NCBI GenBank assembly: GCA_002408085.1
Contig: DHQL01000007.1
Location: 1 to 64,000, forward strand
DNA from: Spirochaeta sp. UBA5339
Lineage (GTDB): Bacteria > Spirochaetota > Spirochaetia > DSM-2461
Direction: 5' to 3'
DNA: 64,000 bases
The stretch's first letter is position 1. The number at the start of each line of letters is the position of its first letter. Below the pieces are notes generated by a model that was not told the DNA's origin, did not search any database, and saw nothing but the letters and a program-made list of their open reading frames with translations. Made by a program: the position numbers and the translations under genes. Shown here one piece after another: positions 35,062-42,724 of the stretch.

Positions 35062-35955
35062 CTATCTCAGTGTCAGAGTAAAGGCATCATCACCCAGTAC
35101 CTTGTGGCTTCCCTTGTAGTCTTTCATTCCGCCTACATTGTAAACCTTCTTGTAACCGATGCTTTCAAGAGCATCCTTTACATAGCCGGCGCGGGTTCCT
35201 GAGGCACACATCAGGAATACTTCACGGTTCTTGTCGCCGAAGATGTTCTGGAGGATGGCCTTGCTGGCAACATCGGCGTCTGAGAAGTTCCAGCCGTCGT
35301 TGCGGACAAGGGCGTTGTTTTCCAGGTATTCGAAGAAGGAAACAACTTCAAATCCGTCAATATATCCTGCGCTGTACTTGTCTCCAACATTTCTCAGGTC
35401 AACATACTTTGCTCCCTTGCGGAAGAGATAGCTGTCGATATTGGCCATGGTCACCTCAGCAGGAAGAACTGACAGGGCGCTGTATTCGCCGTCGCCGAGA
35501 ACTCTGTGGCTTCCCTGGTAGTCCTTCAGGCCGCCGGCATTGAAGACCTTGGTGTAGCCCAGGCTGTCCAGGGCGTCTTTTACGTAGCCCGCTCTTGTTC
35601 CAGAGGCGCACATCAGAACAATGGCGCTCTCCTTGTCACCGAAGACATTTTCAAGAATGGCCTTGCTGGCGATGTCAGCTTCAGAGAACTCCCATCCGTT
35701 GTTCCGAACCAGAGCACGTCCTTCCAGGTAGTCGAAGAAGGGTACCGCTTCGAACCCGGCGATGTATCCGCCGTTGTAGAAATCGGCAAAGTTTCTCAGA
35801 TCCACAAAGCGGATCTCTCCGTCCAGATACTGGTCTACAGTAGCCATGGTGATCTCTTCATCACCCTTGATAACGGGACCCTTGTCGCTGCTGCAGGAAA
35901 CTGCCAGTGTCAGCAGAAGAAGAGCCGTCAGTACGCTTAATAACCGTTTTTTCAT
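35062..35955 (-). CDS. Lipoprotein with two tandem rhodanese domains
   Basis: Exported lipoprotein of 297 residues; lipobox LAVSC puts the lipid on Cys21. Two near-identical rhodanese-like domains follow (about 35-155 and 166-290). Each carries a VDLRN motif and an active-site loop LMCASGTRAGYV (C-x-x-G-x-R type) with its Cys intact. The copies also share 'EYLENNALVRNDGWNFSDADVASKAIL' type segments, so they arose by duplication. Periplasmic sulphur transfer or redox binding is plausible. It is followed on the same strand upstream by an FMN-type lipoprotein gene, 35 nt away. Confidence 0.88.
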   Translation of the reverse strand: MKKRLLSVLTALLLLTLAVSCSSDKGPVIKGDEEITMATVDQYLDGEIRFVDLRNFADFYNGGYIAGFEAVPFFDYLEGRALVRNNGWEFSEADIASKAILENVFGDKESAIVLMCASGTRAGYVKDALDSLGYTKVFNAGGLKDYQGSHRVLGDGEYSALSVLPAEVTMANIDSYLFRKGAKYVDLRNVGDKYSAGYIDGFEVVSFFEYLENNALVRNDGWNFSDADVASKAILQNIFGDKNREVFLMCASGTRAGYVKDALESIGYKKVYNVGGMKDYKGSHKVLGDDAFTLTLR

Positions 35956-35990
35956 CTATTTCTCCTTAATCTTGATCCAATCCAGATCTA

Positions 35991-36590
35991 TTAGCTTCCG
36001 TAGTTCGCCTTGTGATATTCAAAGAGTCCCTGGAGCATTCTCATGGCGTTGTTGGGTGTTACAGTGGCGCCTGTGTAGGTATCCACTTCACCGTGCATGG
36101 GTTCATAGGCATCGATATCTGCTTCGGTTTTTCCCAGAATGTTGTCGGCGATAAATCCGTCGAAGAGCTCTCTTACAGGAGTACCGTCCCATGACTCGAT
36201 GCTGTCGCCGTACATTCCGGCAGTGTAGTGATCTGTTGAGTCGGCCTCATAGGAGATGTGGCTGATGGAGAGATCATTCTTGTCGATTTCAACATTGGCC
36301 ACTGACCAGTAGTTAACCTCGGGTCCCCTGCAGGTACAGGCGATATAGGCAACCTGGTAGCGTACGTTGTTGAGCTGTTCATACTCAAAAAGGACTACCG
36401 CCGGGGTTGGTACGACATTCTTATGACCGTCAACATGATCATAGTAGAAGGCATTCTCCAGTGTAATTCCCTTAACTTCAGCTGCAGCCGGTGCTGCTTC
36501 AACTGCAGGTTCCTCTTTCTGTCCGCAGCTGCTCAAACCGAACAGGATTGCGGCGGTTAAAATTGTCAAATAAAATCTTCTTACTTTCAA
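35991..36590 (-). CDS. Lipoprotein with FMN-binding-type motif
   Basis: Exported lipoprotein of 199 residues; lipobox LSSC (Cys22). The C-terminal motif DTYTGATVTPNNAMRML resembles the (S/T)GA(T/S) site at which ApbE attaches FMN covalently to Thr. The centre has an unusual 'YIACTCRGPEVNYWS' with a C-x-C pair. It is the first gene of a leftward pair with the rhodanese lipoprotein. No apbE is in the window, so flavinylation is inferred, not shown. Confidence 0.7.
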   Translation of the reverse strand: MKVRRFYLTILTAAILFGLSSCGQKEEPAVEAAPAAAEVKGITLENAFYYDHVDGHKNVVPTPAVVLFEYEQLNNVRYQVAYIACTCRGPEVNYWSVANVEIDKNDLSISHISYEADSTDHYTAGMYGDSIESWDGTPVRELFDGFIADNILGKTEADIDAYEPMHGEVDTYTGATVTPNNAMRMLQGLFEYHKANYGS

Positions 36591-36713
36591 TTTTATTCCT
36601 CCTCTCTTAGACTTGATTAATAATAAATCATGGGTTTACTGTATTCATAGTAGAATTTATCTATATAAATATATCCAAATATTAAATCCAGTGTATATTT
36701 GTGTCAAGCTATC

Positions 36714-36741
36714 TTTTACCTGAGATCTTTTCACGGTAAAA
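36714..36741. promoter_or_regulatory. Inverted repeat in the divergent FMN lipoprotein promoter region
   Basis: TTTTACC and GGTAAAA (7 bp, 14 nt apart) lie 28 nt before the start of the rightward FMN lipoprotein gene, in the 178-nt AT-rich region shared with the leftward one. It may be a regulatory site or a leader hairpin. Confidence 0.35.
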
Positions 36742-36768
36742 GTAGAATAAAAAGAAGAGGAGATTTAT

Positions 36769-37542
36769 ATGAAAAAACTGACAGGTATTTTCCTTATTCT
36801 GGTTGTAATGCTGACTGCTTTGGCAGGATGCAAGGAAAAGACAAGTTATGAGGATGGGGTCTACTTTGCACAGCAGATGGAGTTTCCCAAAAGCGGCTGG
36901 AAGTACAATGTGACCCTGGTTGTTGAGGGTGGAGAGATCAAGGAAGTCATGTGGAACGGTTCTAATGTAAAGGCCGGCCCCGACAAGGTTTCTCTTTCCA
37001 TGTCCGGAGGGTATCCCATGGTTGCCCAGGGCGGTGCCCAGGCTGAGTGGCATGAGCAGGCGGAGACAGTTGAGAACTACTTTGTAGACAATCCCGCCCT
37101 TGAAATGCCCGATGCCATCAGCGGCGCTTCGATCCACTACAACGAATTCTATGATCTTGTAAAAGAGGCTATTGAGAAGGGACCCGTCGGTTACGGACCC
37201 TATAAGGACGGTAGCTATCATGCCGGTGATTCAGACTATCACAATGGCTGGAAGTATTATGTTGATCTGACAGTAACTTCCGGTTACGTAGTATCGGCTC
37301 ACTGGAATGCGGAGGCCGAAGACGGTGGAACTCACAAGGTTCAACGGTCCGCAGACGGCGAGTACGGCATGGTTGCCAACTCAGGTGCCACCAGAGAGTG
37401 GCACGAGCAGGCCATGTCTGTTGAGCAGGCCTTCCTGGCAAGTCAGGATACGTCCTCTCCCGATGCCATAAGCGGAGCCACAATTACCTATTCCGGTTTC
37501 TATGACCTTGCAGAAGCAGCCCTGAAGGGCGCCATGCGCTGA
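36769..37542 (+). CDS. Lipoprotein with two FMN-binding domains
   Basis: Exported lipoprotein of 257 residues; lipobox LAGC (Cys21). Two homologous domains each end in a flavinylation motif: DAISGASIHYNEFYDLV (about residues 110-126) and DAISGATITYSGFYDLA (about 234-250). The domain pattern (GxY, 'GWKYNVTLVVEGGEIKEV', 'EWHEQAETVE', 'SGA') is like two-domain flavolipoproteins such as PplA that pass electrons outside the membrane. The first site has Ser in place of Thr. GAGGAG precedes the ATG. Electron-transfer role is inference. Confidence 0.82.
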   Translation: MKKLTGIFLILVVMLTALAGCKEKTSYEDGVYFAQQMEFPKSGWKYNVTLVVEGGEIKEVMWNGSNVKAGPDKVSLSMSGGYPMVAQGGAQAEWHEQAETVENYFVDNPALEMPDAISGASIHYNEFYDLVKEAIEKGPVGYGPYKDGSYHAGDSDYHNGWKYYVDLTVTSGYVVSAHWNAEAEDGGTHKVQRSADGEYGMVANSGATREWHEQAMSVEQAFLASQDTSSPDAISGATITYSGFYDLAEAALKGAMR

Positions 37543-37551
37543 TTTTACCAA

Positions 37552-37579
37552 GGATGCCGGTTGAAACCGGCATCCCTTT
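37552..37579 (+). terminator. Rho-independent terminator
   Basis: GGATGCCGGT and ACCGGCATCC form a perfect 10-bp stem with loop TGAA, followed by CTTTT, 9 nt after the FMN lipoprotein stop. Confidence 0.88.
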
Positions 37580-37694
37580 TAGCCTTCTATACTCCCTTCT
37601 CTGACCCGATTCTCCCGAGATAAACATAAAAAAAACAAACTCACTTAACAGCATCTCCTGCATAAACAGGTATCTTAGCGACTGAATACCTGAC

Positions 37695-37709
37695 ATGAAC
37701 GGTGTTCAT
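37695..37709. promoter_or_regulatory. Palindrome upstream of the Omp85-like gene
   Basis: ATGAAC-GGT-GTTCAT is a perfect 6-bp inverted repeat about 65 nt before the start of the outer-membrane protein gene. Candidate operator only. Confidence 0.3.
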
Positions 37710-37773
37710 ATATGTTTTTTGACTGCACTGATCTGGCATTCTGCCCGGGTGTATCAAAGAAAAAGGAAAAACA

Positions 37774-38988
37774 ATGAAAAAAATTCTGTTATTACTGCTG
37801 CTTGGGACAGTAACGTTTTCTCTGTTTGCCGAGAATACACCGGTAGAAGAAGAGATTGAAATTTCTGAAGAACAGACATCCAGCGAGCGGGTTCCCGAAC
37901 CCTTCAAGCTTTACAATGCCTTCGTTCCCTTTATTGCCAACTCTCCGGCTACAGGTTTTATGGGCGGACTGGGAATCTCCACCGGGATCTACCTTGGTGA
38001 TCCCTCCGACACCAATATGTCCAGTGCCATTACAACAGGTTCCTACTCTACAATGAATCAGCTGAACTTTCTGATCAAGTCCAATATGTTCACCAGCCAG
38101 AACAAGTGGAATATGGTGGGAGACTGGAGACTCTTTTTCTCGTCCCAGAACACTTACGGTCTTGGTACCGGTGCACAGGATGGAAACGGAGACGCTCTGG
38201 ATACAATTGCCGAGGGTATGGATTTTGACCTCTACCGCTTCCATGAGACCGCTTCGCGGCAGATCATCCCCGGACTCTATGCGGGTGTTGGTTACCACCT
38301 TGATGTCTACAATAATATTGATGACAAGAACGAAGACGGTTTCCATCGCACATACAGTACCGAGTACGGTTACGATGCCACCGGATATATGACCTCCGGT
38401 GTCTCAGCCAACATCTACTATGATACAAGAGACAACGTGGCCAACCCCTACAGTGGCCGCTATGCCATGGCCACATACAAGTACTTCCCCGAGTGGATGG
38501 GAAATGACCACAGTGCCAGTACACTCTGGCTGGAGTACAGGGACTATATCCGCCTTCAGAAGAGCAACCCCCGTCATATGATCGGTATCTGGACCTACGG
38601 TCACTTCACAACCCACGGTACTCTTCCCTATATGGCTCTTCCCTCAATCGGATGGGACCAGATGGGACGGTCCGGACGCGGTTTTGCACAGGGACGGTTC
38701 AGAGGGGATCACATCTACTACGCGGAAGTGGAATACCGTTTCCCCATTCCCTTCCCCTGGGTCAAGAGCAATCCAGACTTCCTAGGCGGAGTCCTATTTG
38801 CCAACGTAACAACAGTTGCTGACAAGCATTTTACAAAGGTTGATCTCTTTGATCATCTGGAGCCTGCCTTCGGCGGCGGTATCAGAATCATGCTTCAGAA
38901 AGAGTCCAGAGCCAACCTGAACATTGACTATGCCGTCAGAATGGATGGATCAGGCGCCCTTTACATCAACGTTAATGAATCCTTCTAA
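37774..38988 (+). CDS. Omp85/BamA-type outer-membrane barrel protein
   Basis: Exported protein of 404 residues with an N-terminal signal peptide ending near LFAEN. It consists of a C-terminal Omp85 (surface antigen D15) barrel without POTRA domains. Family signs are 'YYDTRDNVANPYSGRY', 'RSGRGFAQGRFRGDHIYYAEVEYRFP' (the RGF/RG loop) and a terminal aromatic residue. BamA itself needs POTRA domains, so this is a shorter relative, perhaps a transport or lipase-type barrel. AAAGGA precedes the ATG. Confidence 0.8.
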   Translation: MKKILLLLLLGTVTFSLFAENTPVEEEIEISEEQTSSERVPEPFKLYNAFVPFIANSPATGFMGGLGISTGIYLGDPSDTNMSSAITTGSYSTMNQLNFLIKSNMFTSQNKWNMVGDWRLFFSSQNTYGLGTGAQDGNGDALDTIAEGMDFDLYRFHETASRQIIPGLYAGVGYHLDVYNNIDDKNEDGFHRTYSTEYGYDATGYMTSGVSANIYYDTRDNVANPYSGRYAMATYKYFPEWMGNDHSASTLWLEYRDYIRLQKSNPRHMIGIWTYGHFTTHGTLPYMALPSIGWDQMGRSGRGFAQGRFRGDHIYYAEVEYRFPIPFPWVKSNPDFLGGVLFANVTTVADKHFTKVDLFDHLEPAFGGGIRIMLQKESRANLNIDYAVRMDGSGALYINVNESF

Positions 38989-39013
38989 GCTTTAGAAAGA
39001 TCCTGCTTAATAG

Positions 39014-39049
39014 AAGCCCCCCTACGGATTTCCCGGCCGGGGGCTTTTT
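39014..39049 (+). terminator. Rho-independent terminator
   Basis: AAGCCCCC and GGGGGCTT form an 8-bp stem with a 17-nt loop, followed by TTTTT, 25 nt after the Omp85-like stop. Confidence 0.85.
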
Positions 39050-39153
39050 AAATTCTCCATCTTTCACTAGTCGGCGGCTGACAGACGGCGATCTTTTTCC
39101 CGATATAAACCATAATTAAACCAGCTTTCAATTTGCATAAAAAAGGTTTTCGA

Positions 39154-40317
39154 ATGGTACTTACTGAAAAACAGAAAAATGAGATTATCTCCTTCTGCGC
39201 CGACCTGGTGAAGATTCCCGAGGAGTCGGGACGGGAGGAGAGGACGGCACGTCTTGTCCGGCAGAAGATGGAAGACCTCGGCTATGATGAGGTGACCGTC
39301 GACAGATACGGCTCGGTACTGGGAGTCCTGAGAGGATGCGCTCCCGGACCTGTTCTTCTCTTTGACGGCCATATGGATGTGGTTCCCGTCAGAGATAAAT
39401 GGGACCACGACCCCTTCGGCGCGGAGATTTCCGGCGGCCGGATGTGGGGCCGGGGCACTACGGATATGAAGGGAGCACTGGCTGCCATGATCTGTGCAGC
39501 TGCTTTTCTTGAACGGACTGAGTTCTGCGGGAAGATCATCGTATCCGCCTCGGTGGCCGAGGAGCTTCTTGTGGGAGCCGCTTTGGACCGTATCCTCGAA
39601 GACCATCATGTTGACGCAGTTGTGGTGGGAGAACCGACGGCCATGAAGCTGGGGCATGCCGAAAAGGGCCGGGCCAGCATTGAGATGATCAGCCATGGAA
39701 CCGTGGCCCACAGCAGCCGTCCCGATCTGGGGGACAATGCGGTCTACAGGATGATGGAGGCCGCCGCGAAGATCAGGGAGATGGCACGGCGATCGGACCC
39801 CCTGCTGGGGGATGAGGTAATTGAACTGGTTGAGATCTCCTCCCTGCCCAGTCCAGGAAACGGCTCCATACCCGGGCGCTGCCGGGCACTGTGGGAGTGC
39901 CGGCTTCTTCCGGGAGAGACTGAATCTGAGTTTCTGGAGCGATTGAAAGAAGCTCTCGAAGGGATCGATAGAACAGAGATAAAAACCGCGTCATATAAGC
40001 TTTCAGCCTATACGGGAGAAGAACTGGAAATGGATGACTATCTTCCCGGCTGGACCGCCGATGAGAAGGGTTCCGGCCTTCTGAATGCCGCCGCCGATTC
40101 CCTCAGGGAGTGCGGCCTGGCTGTTGATTACTATGCAGCGCCCTACGGCTGCAACGCCCTTAGCAGTGCGGCAATGAGGGGCATCCCCACCGTAATCCTG
40201 GGACCTGGAGATATCGGGCTGGCTCATAAGCCCAATGAGAATATCAGACTGGATGAGCTGCTCGCCGCCGCTGCTGTCTATGGTGAGATCTGCCGGAAAT
40301 ATAGTTTAGTGAAGTGA
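39154..40317 (+). CDS. M20 peptidase, YgeY/ArgE/DapE family
   Basis: Zinc-dependent peptidase or deacylase of about 387 residues. Metal ligands: DGHMDVVP (His, Asp), RGTTDMKGA (bridging Asp), EE in 'SASVAEELL' and His near the C-terminus ('GLAHKPNE'). I take ATG 39154 (AAAGG upstream) over a TTG at 39133. Family members hydrolyse N-acyl amino acids, dipeptides or carbamoyl compounds. It converges with the polar amino-acid ABC operon, so an amino-acid salvage role fits; the substrate is not determined. Confidence 0.87.
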   Translation: MVLTEKQKNEIISFCADLVKIPEESGREERTARLVRQKMEDLGYDEVTVDRYGSVLGVLRGCAPGPVLLFDGHMDVVPVRDKWDHDPFGAEISGGRMWGRGTTDMKGALAAMICAAAFLERTEFCGKIIVSASVAEELLVGAALDRILEDHHVDAVVVGEPTAMKLGHAEKGRASIEMISHGTVAHSSRPDLGDNAVYRMMEAAAKIREMARRSDPLLGDEVIELVEISSLPSPGNGSIPGRCRALWECRLLPGETESEFLERLKEALEGIDRTEIKTASYKLSAYTGEELEMDDYLPGWTADEKGSGLLNAAADSLRECGLAVDYYAAPYGCNALSSAAMRGIPTVILGPGDIGLAHKPNENIRLDELLAAAAVYGEICRKYSLVK

Positions 40318-40322
40318 TTTTC

Positions 40323-41057
40323 CTAGTGAATGATCCGCTTAAGGAAAGATCTGGTCCGCTCATGTTTGGGTGATGTGAAAATAACATCGGGAGTTCCCTC
40401 CTCAACAATCACACCCTCATCCATAAAGATGACCCGGTCCGCAACATCCCTGGCAAACTGCATTTCGTGGGTCACAACAATCATTGTCATACCCTCGTCG
40501 GCCAGTTCCTTCATAACATCCAGAACCTCACCAACAAGCTCCGGATCCAGAGCGGATGTGGGTTCGTCAAAGAGAAGAATGTCCGGTTTCATGGCCAGGG
40601 AGCGGGCAATGGCAACGCGCTGCTGCTGTCCTCCCGAGAGCTGTTTCGGATAGACATCCCGTTTGTCCGAAAGACCGACCTGTTTCAGGAGGGATTCGGC
40701 AAAGGGTATGGCCTCCTTCTTCGGCATTCCCTTGACATGGACCGGCCCTTCAATCACATTCTCAAGCACTGTCTTGTGGGGAAAGAGGTTGAAACGCTGA
40801 AACACCATACCGATATTCATACGCAGCCGGGTCAGCTTTGTCTGGGACGTAATCTCCTCATCCTTGAAAAAAACCTGGCCGTGATTGATCTTCTCCAGTC
40901 TGTTGATACAGCGGAGCACCGTACTCTTTCCCGAACCGCTGGGACCCAGAATAACGATCTTCTCTCCCTTCTCAAGACTGAAGCTGACTCCTTTCAGGAC
41001 CTCAAGATCTCCAAAGCTCTTATGTAAATTAACAAGTGTAAGTATTTTCTCAGACAT
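40323..41057 (-). CDS. Polar amino-acid ABC transporter ATPase
   Basis: GlnQ-type ATP-binding protein of 244 residues. Walker A GPSGSGKST, Q-loop 'GMVFQRFNLFPHKTVLENV', signature LSGGQQQR, Walker B ILLFDEPTSALDPELVGEVLDVM, switch VVTHEM. It overlaps the permease gene by 8 nt and ends 6 nt from the convergent M20 gene. Confidence 0.93.
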   Translation of the reverse strand: MSEKILTLVNLHKSFGDLEVLKGVSFSLEKGEKIVILGPSGSGKSTVLRCINRLEKINHGQVFFKDEEITSQTKLTRLRMNIGMVFQRFNLFPHKTVLENVIEGPVHVKGMPKKEAIPFAESLLKQVGLSDKRDVYPKQLSGGQQQRVAIARSLAMKPDILLFDEPTSALDPELVGEVLDVMKELADEGMTMIVVTHEMQFARDVADRVIFMDEGVIVEEGTPDVIFTSPKHERTRSFLKRIIH

Positions 41058-41709
41058 TATCGGTATCCAGCTTTTTTTCTACGTATTTTGAAAGAACCAT
41101 CAGGGCAGAGCACATAATCAGATAGAGGAGGGCCACCACTGTGTAGACCTCAAAGCTTCTGAATGTGGCATAGATGATCTGGTTTCCCGCTCTCATCAGT
41201 TCGGTGATTGTCACAAGGGAGGCTATGGATGAGTTTTTCAAGGTGATGATAAACTGATTCACCAGAGAGGGGGCAATAATCCGCATTACCTGGGGGGCAA
41301 TGATCCTGATCATGGCCTTGGGATAGCTCATTCCCAGGCTTTCCGCCGCCTCCATCTGTCCGCTGTCTATGGCGATTATGCCCGAGCGGATTATCTCAGA
41401 GATATAGGCGGCTGTATTCAGACCTATACCCAGAATTCCGGCTGTCATGCTTGAGAGCTCCACTCCCAGCTGGGGCAGACCGAAATAGAGGATAAAGAGC
41501 TGTACCAGCAGAGGGGTTCCGCGGACAGCCCAGATATAGGCCATGCTGAATGCCTTCAGGGGCTTCACGGAGGAGATCCGGAACAGTGCAAGCACTATTC
41601 CGATCACCATTCCGAGAGCCAGGGCTGCCAGTGATATTTCGAGAGTCACCAGGCAGCCCCAAAGCAGATTGGGTATCCTGTCAATTATGATTGAGTAGTC
41701 AAGTTTCAT
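41050..41709 (-). CDS. Polar amino-acid ABC transporter permease
   Basis: GlnP/HisM-type permease of 219 residues with five or so membrane helices. Typical: 'LLWGCLVTLEISLAALALGMVIG', 'AVRGTPLLVQLFILYFGLPQ', the EAA loop 'EAAESLGMSYPKAMIRIIAPQ'. A single permease gene implies a homodimeric channel. Confidence 0.93.
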   Translation of the reverse strand: MKLDYSIIIDRIPNLLWGCLVTLEISLAALALGMVIGIVLALFRISSVKPLKAFSMAYIWAVRGTPLLVQLFILYFGLPQLGVELSSMTAGILGIGLNTAAYISEIIRSGIIAIDSGQMEAAESLGMSYPKAMIRIIAPQVMRIIAPSLVNQFIITLKNSSIASLVTITELMRAGNQIIYATFRSFEVYTVVALLYLIMCSALMVLSKYVEKKLDTDNV

Positions 41710-41740
41710 TCAGGTCTCCCTGTCTGTTCAGATTGTTTCA

Positions 41741-42538
41741 TTACTCTCCGACAATCCATTTCTGGTAGAGTGCGTCCATGGTACCGTCCTCGGTAAACTC
41801 AACCAGACAGTCGTTGATAAAGGCCAGCAGTTCGGCGTCACCGTCCTGTACGGCAATACCCAGTTCTGCAGAGGTGAAGGGCTCACCCACAATCTTCAGC
41901 TTGTCAGTGGTCTTGTTGAACTCAAGCTGGTTCAGCAGGTCGTTGACTGCCGCATCTATACGGCCTGTCTGCAGGTCCAGCATATAGTCGACGGTCTCAT
42001 TGTAGGAGACAATCTCGAAATCGGCACCGGCGTCCAGCATGTCCTGAAGTACGGCTTCGGAGGTGGCACCCATTTTGGCTCCCACACGCAGACCGTCCAG
42101 GTCGTCGGTGGATTTGATTGAAGTATCACTGGAGGGAACAACCAGAACCATTCCGGTTTTCATATAGGGGGCTGCGAAGTCAACAACCTCTTCACGGGCG
42201 GGTTTGATATACATGGCCGCGCAGACAACATCGGCCTTTCCGGACTGAAGAGTGGGGATCAGGGAGGTGAAGTCCATGTCCACAACTTCCAGTTCCACAC
42301 CCAGTTTGTCGGCCATCAGGCGCATCAGGTCGATGTCGTAACCGACCATCTCATTGGTTTCGCCGTCAAGGAATTCGAAGGGAATATAGTTACCTGTTGC
42401 CAGTACCAGCTTGCCGCTGTTCTTGATCTCATCAAGTCTTCCGAGATCTGATGTCTCATCCTGGCTGCCGCCGGCAAAGGCGCCGGTCAGAGCTGTGATC
42501 ATGGTAATCATGATCAGGAATAATTTCTTCATAGTCAT
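41741..42538 (-). CDS. Polar amino-acid binding protein (SBP family 3)
   Basis: Periplasmic binding protein of 265 residues. Signal peptide MTMKKLFLIMITMITALTGAFAGG, without a lipobox. Family marks: 'LVLATGNYIPFEFLDGETNEMVGYDIDLMRLMADKLG', 'PTLQSGKADVV', 'YMKTGMVLVV', 'DDLDGLRVGAKMG'. AGGAG is 6 nt before the ATG. It is first in the operon behind a sigma-54 promoter. Ligand is probably an amino acid; which one is unclear. Confidence 0.92.
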   Translation of the reverse strand: MTMKKLFLIMITMITALTGAFAGGSQDETSDLGRLDEIKNSGKLVLATGNYIPFEFLDGETNEMVGYDIDLMRLMADKLGVELEVVDMDFTSLIPTLQSGKADVVCAAMYIKPAREEVVDFAAPYMKTGMVLVVPSSDTSIKSTDDLDGLRVGAKMGATSEAVLQDMLDAGADFEIVSYNETVDYMLDLQTGRIDAAVNDLLNQLEFNKTTDKLKIVGEPFTSAELGIAVQDGDAELLAFINDCLVEFTEDGTMDALYQKWIVGE

Positions 42539-42579
42539 TTAACGCTCCTGGAATAATAAATTCATGTTACGACATATAT

Positions 42580-42595
42580 CGCAAATACTATGCCA
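42580..42595 (-). promoter_or_regulatory. Sigma-54 (-24/-12) promoter of the amino-acid ABC operon
   Basis: On the minus strand TGGCATAGTATTTGCG matches TGGCACG-N4-TTGCA with GG and GC exactly ten bases apart. Transcription should start near 42569, about 31 nt before ATG 42538, leaving room for the Shine-Dalgarno. Nitrogen-regulated amino-acid transporters are classic sigma-54 targets. Confidence 0.75.
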
Positions 42596-42608
42596 AGGGC
42601 TTCTGCTG

Positions 42609-42622
42609 TGGTCCCGGGACCA
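42609..42622. promoter_or_regulatory. 14-bp perfect palindrome upstream of the sigma-54 promoter
   Basis: TGGTCCCGGGACCA is a perfect palindrome 13 bp upstream of the -24 element of the amino-acid ABC operon. It may bind a regulator, although enhancer sites usually lie further upstream. Confidence 0.35.
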
Positions 42623-42667
42623 ATAATGAAAAAACATCCTACTGAAAGGTATGAAAGATTATATATT

Positions 42668-42703
42668 GGCACCGGATTGTAGGAAGTCCCTGAATCCGGT
42701 ACC
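42668..42703 (-). terminator. Hairpin terminator of the helicase gene
   Basis: GG-ACCGGATT and AATCCGGT-CC (8 bp plus outer pairs, one C-A mismatch, 14-nt loop) lie 22 nt after the helicase stop on the minus strand. An AT-rich tract follows. Confidence 0.6.
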
Positions 42704-42724
42704 CGATATTTTTGCTATCTGATT

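Noticed and set aside
42667..42682. A fourth sigma-54 promoter on the plus strand (TGGCACCGGATTGTAG)
   Set aside because: GG to the -12 G is one base too short, the -12 C is missing, and it would point into the 3' end of the helicase gene. The sequence is one arm of a terminator.
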